From NCBI GenBank assembly GCA_017590115.1, contig JAGGNK010008559.1, positions 8,239,888 to 8,303,887 of the forward strand: a stretch of 64,000 nt of DNA. Reading direction: 5' to 3'. This document shows positions 57,716 through 64,000 of this stretch, one piece after another. The stretch comes from Montifringilla adamsi (Eukaryota; Chordata; Aves; Passeriformes; Passeridae). The position numbers were made by a program, and so were the translations under genes. Position 1 is the stretch's first letter. Each line of letters opens with the position of its first letter. The notes beneath the pieces were generated by a model that saw only the letters and a list, made by a program, of their open reading frames with translations, had not been told where the DNA came from and made no database searches.

Positions 57716-60700
57716 GAAGTGGAGCGCTGCGCAACTGAGGGAAGGAAAAAAAAAACAAACCCAACCCTGAGAGATCTTTATGCTATTCCTCTTCCCCTCT
57801 TTCACTCAGACTCTGCCTTGAGGTGAGCTGGAACCTTTCTGTCCTGGAACCTTTCCCTCCTGGAAACCTTCAGTGCAAAATGAGTCAGTGCAAACCCCAT
57901 TTCCATGCTGGCCCAGGCACTGCAGGGGGAAAGGTCTGGGAAGTCACCATGAAAAAAGAACAATGGCCCCAAATGAAGTTCAGGACTTTGTACCTAGGCA
58001 GAGAAAGGGGCTTGGCAAATTCCAGGGAAACACCTGCCTGAAACCTTTGCATTCCTGGTCAAAGCTAGCTGCTATTTGCACACCTGAAACGTGCAGGTAC
58101 ACATGAGCTAAGAAGGAACAGTCTGACAATACTGTACATGTCCTGCACGTGAGGTACAATCCAGATAAGACAAAGATTTGCTTTAAAAGAGCTGCTCCTG
58201 ATCACACCAGGGTAAGAGGAAGTGGATGGGGTTGGAGAGGAGATCCATAGATTCAGGAAGGAAGTTTTCAAAACATATCTGCAAATTTGGTTAAACTGCG
58301 GTGCAGAAATGTTTTGTGGACCAGTTCAAACTGGGAAGGAGGAGCCATTAGCATGAATAACACCCTGGCTCAGGTCTGTCAGCTGCCAGAATCTAATTCT
58401 GGCATTGCTAGGGATGCTGCAAAAGGTAATATTTTAATACTGCTCCATGCAAAGAACTCTTGAAAGCATGAAAAAGTCATTAGCCTCAGATTTCAGTCCA
58501 ACTGCCTGCAGACCAGGAGGAGGGACGATAGAAATGTCAAGTCCCTGGAAAGTTTTGGAGATGATACTACACCATCTAAACAAGGGATTAGCAGTGAAAA
58601 GCCACCCTTTTTTCTTGGAGAACATATTTTCCTTCTAAGTTGCTGGACACTTCAGGGGCTGGCATGTTCACTTCTGGCATCTTGAAGAGCATTTTGGTCT
58701 TGGATCCTTTTGTTTGTTAGAATGTGACATATTAAGTATGACACTTAATTAGCTGTTCCTCGAGTTGAAGGCCTAACATACCGTGCCTCTGCTATGGTGT
58801 TGCAACAACAAGTACTGTAACTCCAGACAAAAACTCTTGCAATTATTTTGTTTGTCACCACAGGTGGATTCCTGCCATGGAATTTCATGTGGGGCACAGC
58901 AGCTTTCATGACTACGTAAGAGCCTCCATCTGAAAATACCTTGTTCCTTTTCCAAGGAAGTTACGTAAATTAATTTTGACAGTGTAAGGTTTCAAATCAG
59001 AAGGCTGCTGGATTCCCTTCTGTTTCTCCTCAGCGTAGTGTACAGAGCAATACAGAAACAGACGGCCAACGTGTTCAGTTCCTGTGCGCTGCACTGCAAG
59101 TGAGTCCCAGCTGCAAGGTAAATCGCTGATTAAATGGGAAAAAAGGGTGTTTTGCTACAGGTGGACAGGCAGTTGTGAATTTATGATCAATGTCACACCA
59201 CCAATACACCATGAAAGGAAAGACTGGTGACAGTTTTGTCCAGTGCTACAGCACTTTTTTCTAATTTGCTTAAACAGAGTAAGACACAGGTAATGGCATT
59301 CCATATTGGAATAACAATGGCTGAAATTTACAAAGTAAAACAGTTGTTCTTGTGTACTGAAAGAGCTTAACACCAAGACACAAATGCATCCAAACTGTAA
59401 TATTACCTTTAACTTCCCATAGAAGGAATCTTTTAAGGTTCAAAATGAAGACCCCCCCCCGGTGGATTTTTGTTTTCTCTTCTGAAGAGAAAAATACTGA
59501 GGCCTTCATGAAGTGTAAAATCATTTCAGAATATTCATGACCTTTGGAAAAGGTCAGAGACAGGGAAAATGATGCCAGCAGTTCAATCTGATGTATATTA
59601 AGAAAGACTGGCATCCAATCAAGGAAGTGTTCTGGTCTCCAAAAATATTAAGTATCAATATTAAGTTCAATTATGAATGGGGAAGCTTTAGAGTTAGATG
59701 TCAATTAAAAGAATAGTTAAAATTTGCTCTCAGTTGTAAAACTGAAGCCATTGCCCCAGGCAACTTATTTCCTCTCAGTTCAATTGATTTGTTTTTGAGA
59801 TGGTAGAATTCTTACTTATACAGATTTAGATGCTCCATTTTTGTTACTAAATTAGTAGACAGTGTCCAGGCTATCAGTCAAGGTGTGAAATCTGTGGGTC
59901 TGGTGCATTCTCATTCCTCAAATTATTCTTTCAACCATGTTATTGGAGCCTTTCCTCCTTTTTTCTTGTCAAATTAAGGGCCTCATGAAATTTACCAGAG
60001 CATTTGCTCATATATTGAATATCATGCAGCATTATATAAATTTCTCTGTATAAACACGCGTGTTGGTGGAAATGTACATCACCTTTTTAAAGATTTTTTT
60101 CTTATAAGGCTTTATGATAGCTAAACTGCGACACTGCAGATGCTAAGTACAAAAGGCCATTGTGTGCAAGTAGATAAGGGAACAAAAAATAATCAGAAGG
60201 AGTTTCATGTTCAGCTAGACCTGATTTTTTAAATTTAATTTTTACCCCAATGTCCACCTATGGCTGGGCAGGAATCCAACTGATCCAAAGAACTTTCATG
60301 ATGATTTGTTCCCTGGCATGTGGTAACTAAAATTCAGGATATTTGTTTCATTCCTTCCAAACGACATCGACACAGAACTTTTCTAACACTTTGCTGGAAA
60401 ACTACAAGCTTTTAATATTTAACTTCTACTGTTTATACATCTTTTAACATAAAAAGAGGCAGAGAGAAAAGAGGTTGTTACGCTCCAGTGGTTTAATTAT
60501 TACTATTAGCAGCACAATTTTAAAATATGTCTATAAATAGGTTTTTTCCCCCTTTTCTTCTTTTTCCTTCTGCTTGCCTCACATGCCTCCATACTTATTT
60601 TTAATTCCTTAATCAGATATGATTACAAATCCCTTTTCTAGCTACACCACCACTTCAGTTTAGAGCACAGCAATGAGTATGGCGTCAATGAAAATCCCAA

Positions 60701-61300
60701 AAATCCCCAAGAAAGCTATTCCGCTTTCTAGAAGGTCAATGTATATTGTGCATATGTATAATGCATATTTATAATGTATATTGTAGTTTTGTGAAAGAGT
60801 ACTGGTGTGATGTTAGCAACCTGTTAAAGTCGAACTTTTCCTCCCTGTTCGACTACATTGTGTGTACTTTTAGTGAGAAAACCATGCCTTTGCTGGCTGT
60901 TTCGGAAGAATATACAGTATGTTTATTTTTTTTTAGACACAACGCTTCATGTTTGCGTGCTCGCAAGGATGCCCAATTTCTGCCTCTACATCCGCGCTCC
61001 CTCAAAACCAACCCCCGAAAGCGAAGGATTACTTGGTTTCGAAGCGAAGCTGCCTTCACTCACTGGCGGAACACGGAAAGAAGAGGGGGGACAAACCCTC
61101 ACGGACCCTCCATCCCCCCACGGGGCGCCACCGTCCCCTCACGGCGTCGCTCGCGCCGCTGCCCCGCCGGGCCTCCCCTCAGGAGCCGGGAGAGCCCCCG
61201 CATCCAGCCCCTCTTCCTGCCCCCCTCCCCCGGACTCCCGCTCGCCGCTCCCGGTGGGATGGAAGTCCCCCCCGTAAGCCTCTTCCTTCTCCCCCGGTAG

Positions 61301-61708
<408 letters not shown>

Positions 61709-61714
61709 TAATTA

Positions 61715-61719
<5 letters not shown>

Positions 61720-61770
<51 letters not shown>
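61720..61770 (+). repeat. 51-base poly(T) run inside the CpG island
   Basis: An uninterrupted T homopolymer following (ATTA)n units, in the middle of the PRDM5 island. Such a length is prone to expansion and to sequencing error. Confidence 0.95.
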
Positions 61771-61771
<1 letters not shown>

Positions 61772-61981
61772 AACTTGGTTTGTGCGTCTGGCACAGTTCT
61801 GAGGGCAGAGCTCCCCCGGGCGGGACCGCCTCCCTGAGGGTCCCGCTCTGAGGGCCGGGGGCGCCGCCCGGAGCTCTCGGGCTCCCCTCACCTCCCTCAC
61901 GGCTCTCGGGGCTCGGCGGGACCGTGGTTTAATTCCTTTTTTCGGCGTAATAAAGCCGGGCCCCTGAACAATGTCTTTCAG

Positions 61982-62008
61982 CTGAACCGAGTGTCGTACT
62001 CCAACCAG
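61982..62008 (+). other. PRDM5: Possible 27-nt in-phase microexon of PRDM5
   Basis: An acceptor-like AATGTCTTTCAG ends at 61981 and a CAG/GTGATG donor starts at 62009. They bracket nine open codons (LNRVSYSNQ) in phase 0 at both ends, compatible with insertion after PRDM5 Lys31. I know of no such PRDM5 isoform, and nine codons are easily open by chance. Confidence 0.18.
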
Positions 62009-63792
62009 GTGATGCCTCTTCACACTTAATAATTGAAAGTATCTTGATCATGTGAAATTCCACCTGACGTAGTCCAGGTGGCTTGTTAGGACACATAAAG
62101 GAATACCAAAACTACGAACCCGTCATTAGTATACACTTTAATGTGTTTTGTACGTTTTGCCTTCCATCTTTGTCCTCGTTCTGGCTCTGATTTTATTCCT
62201 AATTTTTCACTGGTTTCATCAACAGAACTTAGACTCGCTGGGGTGGAGGTCTCACATTTTTAAGGTGTCCCTGAGTGTTAGGGGGACCAGAAGGGAGCAC
62301 TTTCATTTCGTTTGGTTTAATTCTTTAAAACTTTTCTGCTTATATTCTAAAGTTTCATTTCAAAACTTTTTGGATTCACGCAGCAAGGAAGGTTATACAC
62401 TCTTAGCATTTGTTAATCTCTGGACTCTGAAATAGAGTGAAACTCATGAGAATCAGTATCCCCAGTTCAGAGCTGGGGATCTGAGCTTCTGTCCTTTGCT
62501 CTGTTGACAACTGACCCATTAGAGCTGCATGCTGGGACAAATACAGCGTTTTCTTGCCTGAATTATTCCACCTTACTTAAGAACTTCATACAGGCAAAGA
62601 GTGTGAGGTCAGAGCGGTGCAAGCACCTAGAAGAAGTGTTGCAAGTGCGATGTGTACTTCATGTGGACTGCAGAAGGCAGAGGCATCTGCAGTAGGATCT
62701 GTTTGTATTAAGAGCGTCTGGTGACAGTGTTTGTTACAGACCTGTCCTTTGGCACCGAGTCCTCTGTGCTGGTAGCACAGACAGCTGTGGTGTGCAAAGC
62801 CCTTCTCTGAAGAACGGGCAGAGGAACCAACTCTTGAGTTGCTCTGTGGTTTGTTGAAACATACTCCTAAAATTTTCTGGGGACCTAAGTCCTGTGTTCT
62901 CTCTTGGGAGAAGGGTGGGTGTGTAAATAACACAAGTGGTACACTGGACACAGCAGACTCCATGTTACTCTTTTCCATGAAAAGGAAATTCACACCTGAA
63001 GTGCTCTTAACTTGTTCCCCTGTCTAGTAATGAGGCAGAAGTACCACACTTTGTGGCTGTGATTAAGAGTAGCTTATAGCTGTTAAATTAATTCCATGGA
63101 GTTTTGGGATTGGGAGGAGGTGTTGAATGTGACACTTTATTGTGAAGTTAGACCTAAGTTGCTGAGTAGGAAATACTGCACTGTTTTCTCTCTGTTGCTG
63201 TCACACAATTGTAGTTTTCTGAACTGAATGTAAAAAAAAAAATTGGATGATATTATAATCAGAAATTGCAGTACCAGCTCTCCAAGTGTTGTGGAGGCCT
63301 CTGAAAATTCTGCTATTAGCAAAGTTTTGGTAATAATACATTCTGAACTGCTGCTGCCTACCATCTGCTTGTGCACCTTCAGGTGTGTGGGGCTTTCAAG
63401 ATTTTGTTTGTAATCATAAAAGGTGCAAACTTTTTGCTTTGTTGCCTTAACAAAGCTGTGATTCCCGTGTACCTGCTGTTTTCCATGAGCTGGCCTCAGG
63501 CTGCAGAGCACCCACATCATGCGGCTCTCGGTGTAATCATCAGAGAGCCATTGCACTTCTCAGTGTTTTGCTGCAACTGGAAGATTAGTCACTGCTGCTT
63601 TTTTGAAAGCAACTGTTGAAAATAGCTTTTTCAGCACTGGAAAAATGTGCTTTTCTATACTGAATCATTTCTCTGCCTTCAGATTGTGTTGTATGCTTCG
63701 CTTTTGTTGAGCAGAGGGGAAGTTGAAGTCTAGAGTGTGTTTTTGATTAATGTATGTTGGCATATAACAACATGTTTATTAACCAGAAATGA

Positions 63793-63794
63793 TA

Positions 63795-63827
<33 letters not shown>

Positions 63828-63831
63828 GTAT
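63793..63831 (+). repeat. TG/TA microsatellite
   Basis: Alternating (TG)n, TATA, (TG)n and (TA)n purine-pyrimidine sequence, capable of Z-DNA or cruciform structure. Confidence 0.9.
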
Positions 63832-64000
63832 GAAGAAAATGGTCTGAAAGGTGAAACATGAAAGGTTAAACAAATAATTGCACTTATCCCCATGGACCAA
63901 GACATCAGGTTTTGGTTCCCCCCCAAATTTGAGAAGCCATAAAAAGTGCTTAGAATCTGCATCACCTGCAGCTTATGTTATGTTTACTCTGTGTTCAGAG

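Larger units (their letters stand above)
43121..60730. other. NDNF-PRDM5 intergenic region, no gene recognised
   Basis: About 17.6 kb. I found no exons of a known protein on either strand. ORFs reach 142 codons (55321-55749, minus) and show no domain. The region holds simple repeats (listed separately) and AT-rich stretches with repeated TAAT/ATTA and TTTATT motifs at about 47100-47240, 52130-52650 and 60000-60160 that could be conserved regulatory elements. A short stretch near 57345-57375 (GTTAGAGCTGGAAAAGACCC) resembles an antisense CR1 tail but is too short to call. Confidence 0.5.

Noticed and set aside
57492..57826. Lys-rich and Phe-rich ORFs
   Set aside because: Translation of the T-rich tract on both strands.
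58089..58150. ACGTGCAGG / CCTGCACGT inverted repeat 44 bases apart
   Set aside because: Nine-base arms with a large loop are expected by chance in a 64-kb window.
60746..61300. 184- and 139-codon plus-strand ORFs upstream of PRDM5
   Set aside because: GC-driven, in different frames from PRDM5, with no domain. They are promoter/5'UTR sequence.

Overview
The window is nuclear DNA from a bird. The evidence is a decayed chicken-repeat-1 (CR1) LINE tail at about 30880-31160, single-copy vertebrate exons with canonical GT-AG introns, two sharp CpG islands in otherwise AT-leaning sequence, and long noncoding stretches with simple repeats. I cannot name the species. Three genes lie in the same orientation (+ strand), in the order TNIP3 (3' part only), NDNF (complete) and PRDM5 (first exon only). 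From what I know of the human 4q27 locus, this order and relative orientation are the ancestral ones.

Region by region. 1-about 6.9 kb: the 3' part of TNIP3, with one securely recognised penultimate or near-last exon (986-1046), a plausible but unproven terminal exon at 4459, and a candidate poly(A) signal at 6837. About 6.9-22.3 kb: intergenic, with one GC-rich, homeodomain-site-rich block (about 7470-8060) that looks like an enhancer, and several simple repeats. 21.95-23.05 kb: the NDNF CpG-island promoter, with a G-run cluster directly against a TATA box and a noncoding first exon ending at 22582. 22.6-38.9 kb: NDNF intron 1, with enhancer-like blocks, one CR1 copy and a long antisense ORF of unknown meaning. 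38.9-43.1 kb: the NDNF coding exons (571 codons in total) and a 3'UTR with two candidate poly(A) signals. 43.1-60.9 kb: intergenic, no coding gene recognised. 60.9-62.0 kb: the PRDM5 CpG island and exon 1 (31 codons). 62.0-64.0 kb: PRDM5 intron 1.

The three genes do not form a pathway. TNIP3 is a cytoplasmic NF-kB regulator, NDNF a secreted neurotrophic and angiogenic glycoprotein, and PRDM5 a nuclear zinc-finger regulator. I found no RNA genes, CRISPR arrays, intact mobile elements or microbial-type systems. Nearly all other open reading frames are chance or GC-driven. The parts worth a second look are regulatory or about gene structure: the G-run/TATA promoter of NDNF, a possible 27-nt in-phase microexon in PRDM5 intron 1, the unresolved 3' end of TNIP3, a near-perfect 19-bp hairpin at 8630, and a 296-codon antisense ORF in NDNF intron 1.
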